Shown here: in pieces, positions 34,204-47,195 of the stretch
How positions within the stretch are numbered: the stretch's first letter is position 1
How the letters are laid out: each line of letters begins with the position of its first letter
DNA from: Cristatella mucedo
Lineage: Eukaryota; Bryozoa; Phylactolaemata; Cristatellidae
Direction: 5' to 3'
DNA length: 64,000 nucleotides
NCBI GenBank assembly: GCA_009760855.2
Contig: WPIO01000060.1
Coordinates: forward strand, 2,553,501 to 2,617,500
Made by a program: the position numbers and the translations under genes
Notes under the pieces: generated by a model
Told to the model about the DNA's origin: nothing
The model's input: only the letters and a program-made list of their open reading frames with translations
Database searches by the model: none

Positions 34204-34998
34204 CTGCGATTGAATTCATCGCAAGCAGGCTAATAGGCCATGACTCTCGAGCTTCTAAATGCATTAGAGCTAGCTCTGGCATCCTACGAAACAACATATT
34301 TGGCTGCTAAACAATTTTTGCGTGCCTCGCTGAAAACACTATCTTGCCGCCTTTTTAGTTTCGCTGGTTCTCTCCTGACACATCGCGTGAGATCTCTGTC
34401 TTTATTTTACCAAAGAATCATTGGAAACTTTTCCTGACTTGTCTATTTCTAATAAAGAAACGAAAAACTGATCTATCTATTACAGCGTTTATTATGTGCC
34501 TGTGATGCGTCCTGTATGTGCTTAAGCCTGCTGACACTGTGCATGCTGCCACTAACTGTACTTGCATGCTGACCCTGTGCATGTCACTAATAACAATGTT
34601 ATTCTCGTTGTTTATTGAGCCAGCTACGGCTAGCCATTTGATCGTTCTGCCTTTGCAGAAAATGTAAATTGTCTTGAGAGATATTTAGTTCTCTGAGGAT
34701 GCTATATCAAATAGATTATTATAAATTAAAAATATTCGCGTCTCATATCTCGGAGCAACTCTCACGATTGTCGCCTAGCGACCTCGGCCAATCTCTCACT
34801 GCTCTGTTCGAATACTTCCTTCTAAGTCCTTGGGTGCGGCTACCTCCCCGCTATCCTTCAGTTGTTGCTCATTAACGTACCCACGTTCTTCGTCTCTGCA
34901 GTACGCTGGAATAACATGAAAAGTGTGCATACTATCGCAAACCAATGATATACTTCCTCTCCAAAATATTTTTAAAGTACAAATATAATTTTTTTTTT

Positions 34999-35141
34999 TA
35001 TAGAGCCCTACGATAACCTAATTTTTACTAGGGAGCTTCGTATATTCCACGGGGCTCAAACCCACGACCTCGGCCTACAAATAAATTCACGTTTACTTCT
35101 TTCGAAAGGAGCACCTTAGCCACTTGGCCAAACCAGCCCAG
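34999..35141 (-). mobile_element. SINE-B, D2
   Basis: Copy of 5862-6007. Head ggctggtttggccaagtgg and B-box region gtgggtttgagccccg read on the minus strand; the tail begins tatagagccctacg on plus. Confidence 0.7.
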
Positions 35142-35384
35142 CATCCTAGTACATACACAAATATGGATCTCTTATGTTGCTGTGCAAGATTTCTTTTCCT
35201 TTTTGTTACTGCTTTCACTGCTGCCCTTTACATGTGAATACGTTCCTTTCTTTTGAATTTATGTCAGCCATTGTGGGAATGTGGGCAACAGGAAACTTAC
35301 TAGCAAAACAAGCTCGGAATCTTTGTATACATATAGATGTATATGTGATTTATTAAAGTATTAGTTTGACCTATACACGTCAGC

Positions 35385-38300
35385 CGGTGGGGCGCTGTCC
35401 TTAAAGAGTCGCTGGAGCTACCCACATCTCCCGGTTCAGGAACGGGAAGTATGCGGCTTCCGAACTGGTAATCGGGACTCACGTCGCCGTGACAAACAGC
35501 CACAACAACGCTCTGTGGTCGCTTCATGCGAGAGATTCCGAGGTCCTCTAGGTAAGCTTCATTGCTTAGCTGCCAGCTGCCAAGAGCTCCGATCTCGACA
35601 ACCACCGATCGGTAGCCAGTGGTCAGGAATGATCCGGAAATGGCCGCATAATTATCTGTCTTGTTCCGAGCAGCCGCCACCAGGGTGTCATCACTGCCGT
35701 CGAACAGCAGCTTCACATGAAAGATCAGCACTTTTGCCATTTTCCATCACCAGGTCCGGCTTGAAAGCCGGATCATCGGCAAGCGGATTTTGTGCAGCCT
35801 GCCGACATGCTAGTGAGCTCGGCGGTTGAAAAAACTAAAAGTAGACGGCCCAGAACCAGGTCATGCCCTGGTCATGTGCCGTGATCGTATGCATCATCAG
35901 CCGGCAATGGCTCAGCTTGTGGCAAATGGTCTTTGATTCCGTGCAGCTTAGACAGCAGCTATTTACCGCCCTGACGTATGAAGAACTCCTTGCAGCAGCC
36001 ACCGGCAGCACTTCCGGTAGACTGACCACCCGGCCCGGGCCAAAGGCCAAGATCCGCCTGCTCTCGAGGTGACGGTGGGTCGCCAATCTTTCCGAGGCCA
36101 GGCATCAGCTAATACTGCCCTTTCCGGGCTGAGCCGCCCATCCCGGCATTCAGAAAGTCTGGTGAACTCCCGCAGCTCCGTGATGGCCACTTGCTGCACG
36201 ACAGAGTGCTCAATGCCGTGAGGGTCGGAGGATACTGCCAGCACTTCTGGGCCTTCCAGCGAGAGGCGGCAGAAGAAAACGCTTTTGTCATTTGCAGGCG
36301 TCCGACCACAGCGAGGTCGGGTCGACCCGGTTGCCAGGGCCTAATGCTGATGTAGTCTCAGGGCAGTGTCAGACAAAAGCCGCACCCGACAAAGCTAGTT
36401 GAGCCGTGGTAGGTGGAAAGTCAACAGGACATCAAGCTTTTGATGATAGGCGGGAATTCTGGCGTGCCGCAGGTTAATTTTCCTCTTGAGGGAGGAGCAG
36501 GCTTCTCTATCTCACCCCTAATCTATCCAAGGGGCTCCGAGGTAGGCCACGGCTCGCCCTCCGTAAGCTCGGTGATCCACTCGCCATTAACAGCATGATT
36601 GAGGTGGATATTGCCTTCGCACCCAAGCGGGTAACCACGCAGCATTTCGCCGGCTGGAACTTACACTCACGTCGTCGCTGTGCCCGTTTTACTCCAGACA
36701 TGAGAGCCTGCAGAGCAGACGCTGTGCCTGAGAGTAAGTTGAGGTCGTCCGCCAGCGCTAAGTCCGACTGAGAGGTTCCGCCAAGCTGGAAGTAGGACTC
36801 CTGCATGCTGCTTCTAGAGACTCACGCAAAAGGCTCCAACGCCAGATTATAGAGGATGCCCGATCGCTGGACGAAGGAAGTCGTAGGCAACACCCAGTGC
36901 ATCTCATCGCACTCCCGACGCTCCAGGAACGAGCCAGCATAGAGGCGTTCAACGAAACTGCAGAAGCTTTTATTCACGCCGACATGCCGAAGCAAACGGA
37001 GAAGGGAGAAATGCAGGACGCTGCCAGGGTCGTTTGGCAGGTCAAGGAAGGCCGAGTACACCACGTCAGAGCCCTACAAATCTCCGAACTTCTCGAAAGA
37101 GCTGTCCACAAGGAAGTAAAGCTCGAGGTAGCCGTCCACACCCGCAACGAAGCTCTTTTGCAGCGATGAAAGTAGCCCATAGCCACATGCAAACTTTCGC
37201 AGCCTTAGTTCGGGTAACTGCAAGAGCAAAATTTACAGCGTGGGCAAGATCTCGATGGAGCAGAGGTTACCGGGCATGCTGTGGGTATCCTTCCTGCACT
37301 TAAGGATCGTAATACTTGTTTTCCACGAGAAAGTAATGTCCCGAATTGGAAGCAGCAGTTCAAGATGTAGCCGATGAGCCCGAACCCGAGTTAATAAGGC
37401 TCCGGTTGTGGTATTCCATGAGGTCGACTCCCCGATACGTGTTTCATGGTCTGTGAACATGGGCGGCGATATCATCCTCCGAAAGCGGACACATCGGGCT
37501 TGACTGCAGACCTTTGTTAGAAGGGATGATCCGGGGTGAGTAAATGTTCAGGCGGTCATTGTCGACCGGCTGGGCATGCGACTAAGTTTACCGTTGAAAG
37601 CGACATGCTACCAGGTCACCGGAAAAGTACGTCGGCGCTGGCAGCTAGATTTCTCGGACGGCTTTGGAGCGGATGGACGCGTAGCAGTGCTGCAAATAAT
37701 AGATGCAGCTCGAGTCTCACGGCTGTGGACCGCCGCACACGAAGATACCGGTTGAGACGGTAGAGACTTGGGATGAGTGAGCGGCCGATGCCCTGCTCGT
37801 GATCCCTAGCCTTAGGAAAATGACAGCCAATCATCGCTTCGGAGGACCACGAAACTTTGCCAGTCGTTCAACCGTGAGCTGTCGCATACGTGGGGCAGCC
37901 ATCGCTCGATGAACTCACGAGCCGCACGTTGATCTTTGGCAAGGGGCGTCGGCATGGCGGCCGGGAGAGGCATCTCAGCTGGAGTGGGAGGAGGAGTAAT
38001 GCGAGACGGAGTCGTCGAGGCTGATGATCAATGCTGATGAACAGGCGAAGGGGCCAGAGAAAATAGGACAGAAGCTTGTAGTTTGGTTGCGAGTAAGGGG
38101 AGAGAAGGACCAGTTTAGCTAGGTGAATAATTGAATAACAATGTGGGAAAAGGGCCACGGCTGAGGGCATACCAAGATGGTGGGTGCCTGGGCGGGGGCG
38201 TCTTGGAGGGATTGAAGCAGACATGGTTATTTACACACCCTCCTTTGCCAGTAGCAGACATTCTAGTGGCATCAGTCGATATTAATTTCTTGACGGTCAT

Positions 38301-38560
38301 TGTCGCTATCCCGTACCAGACGGATCGTGGTCTTTTACGAGCGGCACTTGGACATGAGTGACCGGGGTGAACAGCTAAGCCTGCTTCGAGTCATTAGCAA
38401 AGAATCAGCGAAGATTCATCAGATCAGCAAAGAATAACCAAGAATGCGCGAAGACTCGGTGTCGTCAAAAGTGTCGAGGTTTAAACCATCAGCAACATTC
38501 GTGGTCTGGAGGGAAACCTGGTATTAGCTGCATGGGTATGCTTTAACGAGATCCGTTACC
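35385..38560 (-). mobile_element. R2-like (RLE-type) retrotransposon, reverse, D2
   Basis: Copy of the element at 6235. Reverse-transcriptase motif SDLALADDLNLLSG keeps ADDL (36741-36752), preceded by GSVLHFSLLRLLRHVGVN (about 37000). The endonuclease part keeps KPDLV (about 35750) and HVKLLFDG plus RNKTDNYA in a neighbouring frame. The C-terminal NEAYLEDLGISR (about 35550) ends near 35395. It is fragmented by frameshifts. Confidence 0.75.
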
Positions 38561-39642
38561 AGGTTCCTGGCCTGCTCTAAGACGAGTATGGTTGGCTATG
38601 CCATTCCCAAGTGCCAGGCAATCTTCGCTGGCTGAATAAAGGAGTGCGAGTTAGAAAATATTCTCAGACGCTTTTTCTCCGCTGGCACAGCTCGCACAGT
38701 CACAGCCGCGTTGCCTCCTGCAAGTGTCAAGGCTGCCGACTCAACCACAAACCCTACAACCGCCACTCTATTTATGGCCTCAGCCACGCCGTCTGGGCCG
38801 CCATCGCCTGGCTGTGACAAAGAATTCGGGTATCCGGCGAAAAATCCTAAAACTCCAGCACTGCTAAAACAGTTCGTTAAAATCGATTGCAAGCTTGAAC
38901 TCAAGAGTGGTATTTATGCTGAGCAAATTTACCAGATTAGAGGAGCCATTCAAGCAAGTTTTCTGGGGCGTCAAGTTCTTGGCATTATTCTGTTTATACG
39001 TATACATTAGCTGTGTTTACATGGCAGACTTCCCACCCTGATTGACGCCAACTTACCTCTTACTTAGGACGTTTACATGACGAATTTGATGGCTGACTTA
39101 GTCCTACCAACAGCCCGTGCTCTTATCCTCGAGGCTAGTACGAAAAAGGGTTTTCTCGGAAAGACGACGTTCCATCGCCCGAAGATAAGTTGAATTTGCG
39201 AGTACAGTCATCGTGGTAGATTAGTATGAGAAGAATACAAGTAAAAAAAAGATTTTCATTTTGAAATAGCTGTTTCAGGGAACTGAGCAGCTCTAAGCAC
39301 TGTTTGCTGTTAGCCATGTGCGGTTGCATAGAGCTACGTAATAATCGCAATTGATTTTTTGGTGGATTGAAAAAGTGAAGTGTGAGTCTTATAAATCTAA
39401 AGACTTGGCTACAACTCTTGCAATCGTCAAAGACCTCTGAACTCTGAACGCTTTATATAACTCGAGCATACGAATGTCGCCGTTTTTATTTTGGCTGTAG
39501 AGTGTACGTGCCGAGCCTCGGGGTTTGGATTGGTCGGCCAGACCAACAAGGAGCCAAAAAGTAGAGACTGATTCTCCTTCCGCTGAGTCTGCAGACTTGG
39601 CTCGTCCCCAAAATACTGTAACGTATGATGACGTAGTATCCA

Positions 39643-39709
39643 GACATGGCAGACTTTCCTATTGATTTTGGAAAGATTTTCCAAAGTCAATCGGAAAGTC
39701 TGCCGTGTC
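39643..39709. repeat. 32-bp imperfect inverted repeat, 3-nt loop
   Basis: The left arm starts gacatggcagactttcct and the right arm ends aggaaagtc-like tctgccgtgtc; 29 of 32 positions pair. D1 (about 10854-10888) has only the right-arm equivalent. Confidence 0.8.
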
Positions 39710-40114
39710 AACACACACGAACACACACACGCACACACATATATAGTATAAATACAGTGTACATGGCAGCCTCTGACCCTCTTCTCTTGTCCCCGTCGCC
39801 CCAACAATGACCCGGCGACCAGGAGTGGCCTTCTTTGGAGCGACCGTGTAGCTTAGGGGAGCGGAATCGAGGCTGAGGCCGGCTGCCTATTGGGCCGGCG
39901 GTGTCGCGGCCGGAAAGACGATCGACTGCAGACTCGACAGTGACGCGGGCGCTGAAGTAGCTGTGTTCGCTGCGCGACGAGTGCAGTCATACGTAAGGAG
40001 TTCACTCAGGGTCTATTGCTTGACGAACGCTGGCAGCGCTGGACTGGGCTGCGTTCTATTTTTTGCCGCTCCGCAGCCCTCGCTGGACGTGCGCTGGCCG
40101 TGACGCGGCAGCTA

Positions 40115-40420
40115 AAGACGTTGAGCCCGCTCGCATCACGTAGAACGTGCCGTTCCCAGTCGACGACGGGGCGACCAATCGCAGCAGGTGCCACGCTTCC
40201 CGGTCGCGGTGGCAGCAGAGGCCTACGCAGATGAGTCGAAGAAGTCAGTCCACGCTGCACTTGCATCCAGCGACGCTTCGTTTGATGACTGCAGCGTCGC
40301 CGCGCCGTCGCCGGCGACGTAGGCCAATGGTTTGAGGGACGTCGTGGCAAACAGGCCGCCGCCGGTCTACGACGCTCCGGTTGCAAAGGCGAGGCGTAGC
40401 TGGTTCCAGCATTTTTCTGT
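40115..40420 (-). pseudogene. Second, dead PAN-like exon, D2
   Basis: Counterpart of 11300-11600, with the same TGA in place of the second domain cysteine and the same loss of the last cysteine. A long alternative minus-strand frame (40006-40551) overlaps it but lacks recognisable domains. Confidence 0.5.
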
Positions 40421-41019
40421 GAACTCAGCGTGACGGCGTCGCGTGCAACTACCCCTCTTCCCCGCTTCAACATGAGTGCATCCAACCGACCGAAAGTGAC
40501 TGCAATAGAGACGAATGTCGCCATCTCTCCTAAACAAGCGTTGACTACCACCGTACGGAATGAATTAATAAAAACGCTCCTTTTTATTATAAATCTTGAG
40601 AATTATCACAAATTATCCTAATTAGGTATTAGCGGTTACCTGCTGCTTGACAATTTTTCTTCGCACATCTCAAATGCCTCTCAACTTTCTGTGGGGATAT
40701 ACCACAGCGACGTAGTTCCGGCAGAGAATCCGAGGAATTGCAAAGGTAGTGCTGGATGCAGCCATTAGTTAGGCATGTAGGCATAGAGTACAGTAAGGCG
40801 ACTTAAGAAGCTGCAGGAATTAGCATTCCTTACCGTAGGGTATTAAAATCCTTTACAGGCGTCTCGCAGGGTTAGCAAACTTGTGGCAAGCCGAACCGTT
40901 CGAACTAATTTCGCTTTGAAGTCTTCCACGACGAAAACCCTTCAGGTGTTTTCTTGTATTATGAAAGCCAGCCTACCAGCCTCCGGGATTAAAGTTGGTG
41001 GGACTAAGTCGGCCCTATA

Positions 41020-41610
41020 CTGACCTTTCATTGGATGACCACATCAGCTCCACAATCAAGTCTGCCCACTTTCAGTTACATGACATTGCTGAAATTCGCG
41101 CTTGTTTAGATAAGGATACCACGTCTGAGTTGGTCCATGCATTCGTGACATCCCGTCTCGACTTCTGAAACTCACTGCTTACTGGCCTACCAGCATGTGC
41201 GATCAGGCGATTGCAGCTGGTGCAAAACTTTGCAGCTAGGCTTGTCTGTCGTGAGCGTCGCAGTTGCCATATTACTCCACTTCTCGCCGACCTGCACTGG
41301 CTACCAGTCAAGCAAAGGATCGACTTCAAGGTTTAGTCACACACTTTTATGTCCGTACACTGTTTGGCTCCAGCCTACCTATCAGATCTACTCCCCAACC
41401 AGGCCAAGCATCGTAGCACCAGCTTTTTGGAATCCAACAGTCTGCCAATGCCTCGTGCAAACCTCAAATCCTTTGGAGACCGTGCATTTAGTTCATATGC
41501 TCCCAAAACCTGAAGCTCATTCCCGACTTACGTCAGAACATTCCCTGACTTGACCATATGTAAAAAGAAATTAAAACGCATCTGTTTATGACAGCATTAA
41601 GTGTGTCAAC
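41020..41610 (+). mobile_element. CR1-type fragment, forward, D2, without its 3' end
   Basis: It encodes DDHISSTIKSAHFQLHDI and broken C-terminal motifs, then stops before the 3' UTR at about 41610. The region homologous to the rest of D1's CR1 restarts at 42316, leaving a 0.7-kb D2-specific block between. Confidence 0.7.
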
Positions 41611-41723
41611 TCAGCCAAACTCTGTCCTAGCCGTGCAGGTGAGCCGCACATCTCCCAGAAAGGTTAAAAAAAGGAGGCGTGCTCGTCCATGAAAGGACAG
41701 CACAGCGGTGGAGGCAATGCGAA

Positions 41724-41724
<1 letters not shown>

Positions 41725-41803
<79 letters not shown>
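41725..41803. repeat. (TA)n microsatellite
   Basis: About 78 bp of nearly pure TA in the D2-specific block. Confidence 0.95.
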
Positions 41804-41811
<8 letters not shown>

Positions 41812-41827
41812 ATATATTCATTGTACA

Positions 41828-41934
41828 TTTGTATAGCGCCCTAAGAGAACTTAATCTCTATTCAGGCGCTTCACATATGCCTCGAGGCTCGAGCCCGCGA
41901 CCTCAGCCAGACCTTTGGTCGGCGCGAACACCTT
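41828..41934 (-). mobile_element. SINE-B-like fragment with CR1-type tail
   Basis: The 3' region gtatagcgccctaagagaac ... caggcgcttcacat is much closer to the local CR1 3' end than in other SINE-B copies. It is followed by a reversed B box ggctcgagcccgcg. The head is cut off by SINE-A at 41934. Confidence 0.6.
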
Positions 41935-42095
41935 AAAAGAAATCCTAGCTGAATAAACAGCCTATTTATGTATAGCGACAGAAGATCCTTTACCACTACC
42001 ACGACCGCTTGCAGTGGCGATAAAGGATCGCCAACCGCAGGATTCGAATCCACGACCTCGCGACCGAGGTGGTGAAAGCGATCGCAGTAGACACA
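41934..42095 (-). mobile_element. SINE-A in the D2-specific block, reverse
   Basis: Minus-strand B box ggattcgaatcc-like sequence (plus gcaggattcgaatccacg at about 42050) and the tail aaatcctagctgaataaaca identify SINE-A. It abuts the truncated head of a SINE-B-like copy at 41828-41934 and has no counterpart in D1. Confidence 0.75.
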
Positions 42096-42315
42096 AAATA
42101 TAAAATGCATTAGTGGCCTGACACTAGGCTGCTTCAATGGCTAAACTATTGGCTGCAGGTGAGGCATGCATATTAGTGTCAAGATGCTTCGATAATTACA
42201 ACCGCGGCAGCCTCAGGCTAACACTACATTCCCTTCCCCATAAAAAAAAGATTTCATAGTCCACCACCCTAGCTTAGAAGGGGGCGGCCCTCGCAACTGG
42301 AAAATCGTTTGTGAA
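42096..42315. other. End of the D2-specific block
   Basis: No recognised coding or repeat family. It ends with ctggaaaatc, just before CR1 sequence resumes. Confidence 0.4.
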
Positions 42316-43012
42316 ATCTCTTCTTGACTTCTGTAACTTACGGTTTGTTGGCCAACCGGCATATGCCATCACGAACTTTCAGCCGATGCAAAACTCTGCC
42401 AGCTAGGCTTGTATGTCGTGAGCTTCGCAGTTGCCAAATCAAACCAATTCTCGCCAACCTGCACTGGCTACCAGTCAAGCAACGGATTGAATTCAAGGTT
42501 TGTCCCTCACTTTTAGGTCACTTAACTATTTAGCTCAAGTCTTCTATCAGATCTACTCCCCCGTGAGGCCAAGCATCCTACCACCCGCTTGTCACAATCC
42601 AACAGTTTACCAATAGCTCGTACAAACCTCAAATCCTTTGGAGACCGTGCATTTAGATCGTATGCTCCTAAAGCCTGGAACTCACTCCCGACTTGCGTCA
42701 GAATATCCCCTGACTTGACTGCATTTAAAAAGAACTTAAAAACACACCTGTTTAGGAAAGCATTTAGTGGGTCCCTGTGATTTGTCCTTCATTTGCTTCA
42801 GGGTGCTGACACTGAGAATGCTGCCACTAACCACATTTGCATGCTGACCCTGTGCATGTCACCCCTAACTATATTATTCATGTTGTTTATCAAGCATAAT
42901 ATTACTCACCATTCAACTGCGTTTCCCTTTGCAGCAAATGTAAGTGCCTAGGAAGAGATTGAGCTCTCTGATGGTGCTTTATCAAGTGCATTATTATAAT
43001 TATTATTGTCTC
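42316..43012 (+). mobile_element. CR1-type 3' fragment, forward, D2
   Basis: It matches D1 12357-13035. The frame 42589-42780 reads NSLPIARTNLKSFGDRAF and YAPKAWNSLPTCVR. The 3' end has (ATT)n near 43000. Confidence 0.75.
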
Positions 43013-43340
43013 GCAGAAAGTCAAAGGTTTCACTCTGAGCCTCTGACAGTGCAGGAATGTGACAGTGAGTCATGTGACAGTTAAACCTCTGACAGTGCCC
43101 ACGTATTCTCGAATAATGGCGATATCTTCGCATTGGCTCTGTCTCGCACTAGTTCTTTCCACTATCGCATGCCAACGCCATTATTCTGCTCATACAGCAG
43201 TTGCATGTAATCCAGAGCGAGACAGCGGCAGAGAGAAACAGAGATTGAGAGAAGGAACAGAAACAGAGAAAGACAACGAAAGACGGAGAGAGAGAGTGAG
43301 AGATAGATAGAGGGAGCGACAGAGAAAGAGTCAGAGAGTT

Positions 43341-43371
<31 letters not shown>

Positions 43372-44797
43372 TAGAAATTTATAGATAGTGAATAGGAGAC
43401 AGATTGAGTCAGAGAGTTGAGATAGATCCCTTGCACGGCAAATTACTAGCAAAGCAAACTATCGCTGCAGATTTCGACCGCTTTCATGCTTTACAAGTGA
43501 CTCGAAGCGAACACGAGCTAATAGTGAAAGACACGAGGCTGCGTCCCAACAGACTGAGTCGCAGGCGGAGCAGGCAGATGATGCCATCAATGACTCACCC
43601 GTTCCTGCTACTCTGCAGCACAAGAGAATGAAAAAGTAGCACGCCACAGCAAGGGAGACCATCCTCGCTGTGGCCACCGAGCAGCAACTGAGGTTTATAA
43701 TGATCAACTTCTGTCGGTGGCTTCAGAGTGCGAATGTTAGCTGGCCGCCTATAGTGACGCCTGCTCCAGCCTTCACGTCGTCGTTGCTAGTGCATCCAGG
43801 CACCGTCTGCAACTCTCTATTCTCGCTGGTGCGATTCCGTTGAGTTCTTTGTTTCTGCTCCGTTCTGCTTTCGTAGGCTGCTGAATTGCCTTCGTTAGAG
43901 CACACAGTTTGACGAGCGGCCTTTCGCATTCAGTCTGCTGCAAGGAAAGCTGAAAATGAAAGGTACGGCCAATAGATACACAGTGTCTGCGAGCGGCGGC
44001 GGAAATGGCACCTCTGCTGTGCCCACAAGCCGCTCGCCAGCTTTTCTATCCGGTGGCGGTTGACTCTGGGCCTTGGAATTCTCAGTCGATGAGCGGCGGA
44101 CGTCATCGGCCGAAACGGAAGCGACAACACTGGCCAACTCTACCAGCACGACCGAAAACATTCACCACATGAGCGAGAAAACAGGCTGACTCGGTGCAGC
44201 TGCAGAAGTGAGCTCAGCTGAGCTGGAGGGGGCGCGGCGTGAAGGGGTGGGCGAATGGGCTCGGAAGGAGCTGGCTTTCGGTCGCTCGCTTTCATTCGGT
44301 CGCTCGATCATTCATTCTTACTGTAGCCAGCCATCTGAGCGCTCCTTTTTCGCGAAGTGGCGGAGTGGCATTTAGGGTCGGCCCGCCAGACTGGCTGGCG
44401 AGCTTCACATCGAATGCAAGAAACTAGTGCCGTAAAACAGGTCGTGATGGCCGCTGAGGTGCTCTACTACTGATTCGTTTTTATGGCAGTGTAAAAAACC
44501 AAATCTCTGTCTTGTTGCATCGCTCATATTATTTAGGGAGAGCGTCCGCATGATTGGTGGCAGCCCTCTGAGAAAACTGATCCATCGTTCTCATCGCAAG
44601 AGCCAGTAGCCGTGACTGTGACCGCTGAAGGGTGGTCATGGCGTTACTCCCGTCTGGCGATAGCTCGCGTGCGACTCCATCCGAGCAGCTGAGACTACAT
44701 TGAAACACACAGCCATCTCTCGACGAATGCGTCTGAAGATTACCCACAGATGATGACCTGTCTCCAATTACGTTCAGATGCCCGTTTTTAGGAGGCA

Positions 44798-45720
44798 GTA
44801 ATAATAATTATATTAATGCACTTGATAAAGCGCCCTCAGAGAACTCCATCTCTTTCTAGGCGCTTTATATTTGCTGCAAAGGGGAAAGCGATTAAATGGT
44901 GAGTAATATCGTTCTTGATCAACAGCATTAATAACTCGGTTAGGGGTGACATGCACTGGGTCAGCATGCAAGTGTGGTTAGTAGCAGCATGCACAGTGTC
45001 AGCACGAATAAGCATATGAAAGACGACTCACAGGGACCCACAAAAAGCTTTCCTAAAGAAGTTAGCTTGTAAGTTCTTTTTAAATGCGGCGAGAGAAGAT
45101 GTTGAGATAAAATCGGGAGTGAGTTCCAGGCTTTGGGAGCATACGAACTAAATGCACAGTCTCCAAAGGATTTGTGGTTTGTACGAGGTATTCATAAGCT
45201 ATTGGATTCCAAAAAGTGGGTGGTGTGATGCTTGGCCGGGTGGGGGAGTAGATCTGAGAAATAGGCAGGAGATAAATAATGAAGTGACCTAAACGTGAGT
45301 GACAAAGCCTTGAAATCGATTCGTTGCTTGACTGGTAGCCAGTGCAGGTCGGTGAGAAGCGGTGTGACGTGGCATCTACGACGCTAAAGACAGAGTAGCC
45401 TAGCTGCAGAATTTTGCACCAGCTGCAAGCACCTGATGGCACTTACCGGTAGGCAAGCAATCAGTGAGTTATAGAATTCAAGAAGAGATGTCACAAATGC
45501 ATTAACCAACATATACGTGGTATCTGTATCCAAACAAGCCCAAATTTTTGCAATGCTACGTATCTGAAAGTAGGCAGACTTATTTTTGAGCTGATCTGGT
45601 CGTCTAACGAGAAGTCTCTTTGGAACATGACGTCTAGATTTTAGGTTGATTCAACAGAAGATTTGCTGGCAAAGCCAATTTTGAGCATTGGCCTTTTCAA
45701 TTTCCGAATCACACTTAGTT
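44798..45720 (-). mobile_element. CR1-type 3' fragment, reverse, D2
   Basis: Counterpart of 15107-16320 with A/T-rich tail, 3' UTR, and C-terminal motifs in broken frames. It is collinear with D1 except for D1's internal repeat. Confidence 0.75.
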
Positions 45721-46662
45721 TTCACATAACTGATAAGTTAGTTTCATCATCGTTTAGTTTAAGGCAGCCGGCCATACTGACGAACTCTCGTCATATCTTG
45801 TTTTTGAGGCCAAGTTTGAGAATCACACCTGAAAAATGACATGAAAATATACGATGGCCGTCAATTTTCGAGACACCATTGCTCGACGACTGTAGAGCTT
45901 TTTAATGACTGAGTAGCACAAATTGATTTGACGGGAAGCGGTCAAAATGCAACACGAACGGAAAATCAAGCTGCGCGTGCTAACGCGGGCCCCGCGTAAA
46001 TTCCCGGCCAAGGGTAGTGGCGGACCTTCACTGTTTTGGCCTGATAAAAAACTAGTCGGCTGTAGCAGCGTTCACTACCGTTACACACTGTTTATGCCTG
46101 CAGCAGGAAGTCTGCGTGTATTTGTTAGTGGCCGCACCGTCATATGTTCTAATCCTACTTACTTATGCCACACCGTTTAATATGCAGGGAAAAAATAAGT
46201 TTGAATCAACCTGGGCCCAAAAAATGCGTTCTCCATCGAAGAAATTTTGCGGGACTGGTGTGTGGTTTTTAACGTCGGGGTTTGCTTAATGGCGCCGGTG
46301 CAAGGCAGCTGCGGAGTTACCGAGTCGGGCATTACGCTGCGAGCACGTCCGTAGAAGACTGCGAGCATTGCAGGGAGTCGGTTGCGAGTTGCCGTAGGCA
46401 GCCTGTGGCCGGCGCTGTAGGCAGCTCAAGGGAAAGGACGAGCGGAGCCAAGAATTCGTTACCGAACGGAAATGCGTTCGCAGACAGCGAGTGGTCTTAG
46501 AGAGGCGGGGCAGCAACACGACGTCCCGCAGCAGCGTTCGTCTCACTGCACGAATCCTCAATCACGACTAAAGCTCCGAGGAGCAAACGAACGCTATGGA
46601 ACGGTCAGATTTTGAATTCTTCGAAAACGCTTCCTGCCATTTATTTGATTATTCTAGCAGAA

Positions 46663-46734
<72 letters not shown>

Positions 46735-47010
46735 CTTTTTCCTTTCTCTTTGTCTGTCTGTCCATCTATATGTCGGTCGGTACTTTGAACCTTTTGCAAT
46801 GGACGGAGGACTGCCTTCTTTCCCGAGCAGACCCAAAAACCTTTCGCTGAACTGTCGCCACTGTTGCTGAGTACGAGCTAAGATAACAGAAAAAGTAAAG
46901 GAAATATGTGTTCAACAATCAGGCACTGCCACCTTAGCCTTCGAAACATCTCTCTTTCGCTTTGTCTCTCTCTCTCTCTGTGTCTCTCTCTATATATATT
47001 GTATTAATTA

Positions 47011-47050
<40 letters not shown>

Positions 47051-47103
47051 TCTAAATACATAAATACACACACCCAGCCACGCTGTGGGTGAATGCACGA
47101 CGA

Positions 47104-47195
47104 TAATAAGAACAAAACACTTGATAAAGCGCCCTCACAAAAGTCAATCTCTTTCTAGGCACTTTACATTTGCTGCAAAGAAAACACGATCGAAT
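47104..47195 (-). mobile_element. CR1 3'-end fragment, reverse, D2
   Basis: Counterpart of 19400-19505: cacttgataaagcgccctca through aggcactttacatttgctgc. Confidence 0.7.
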
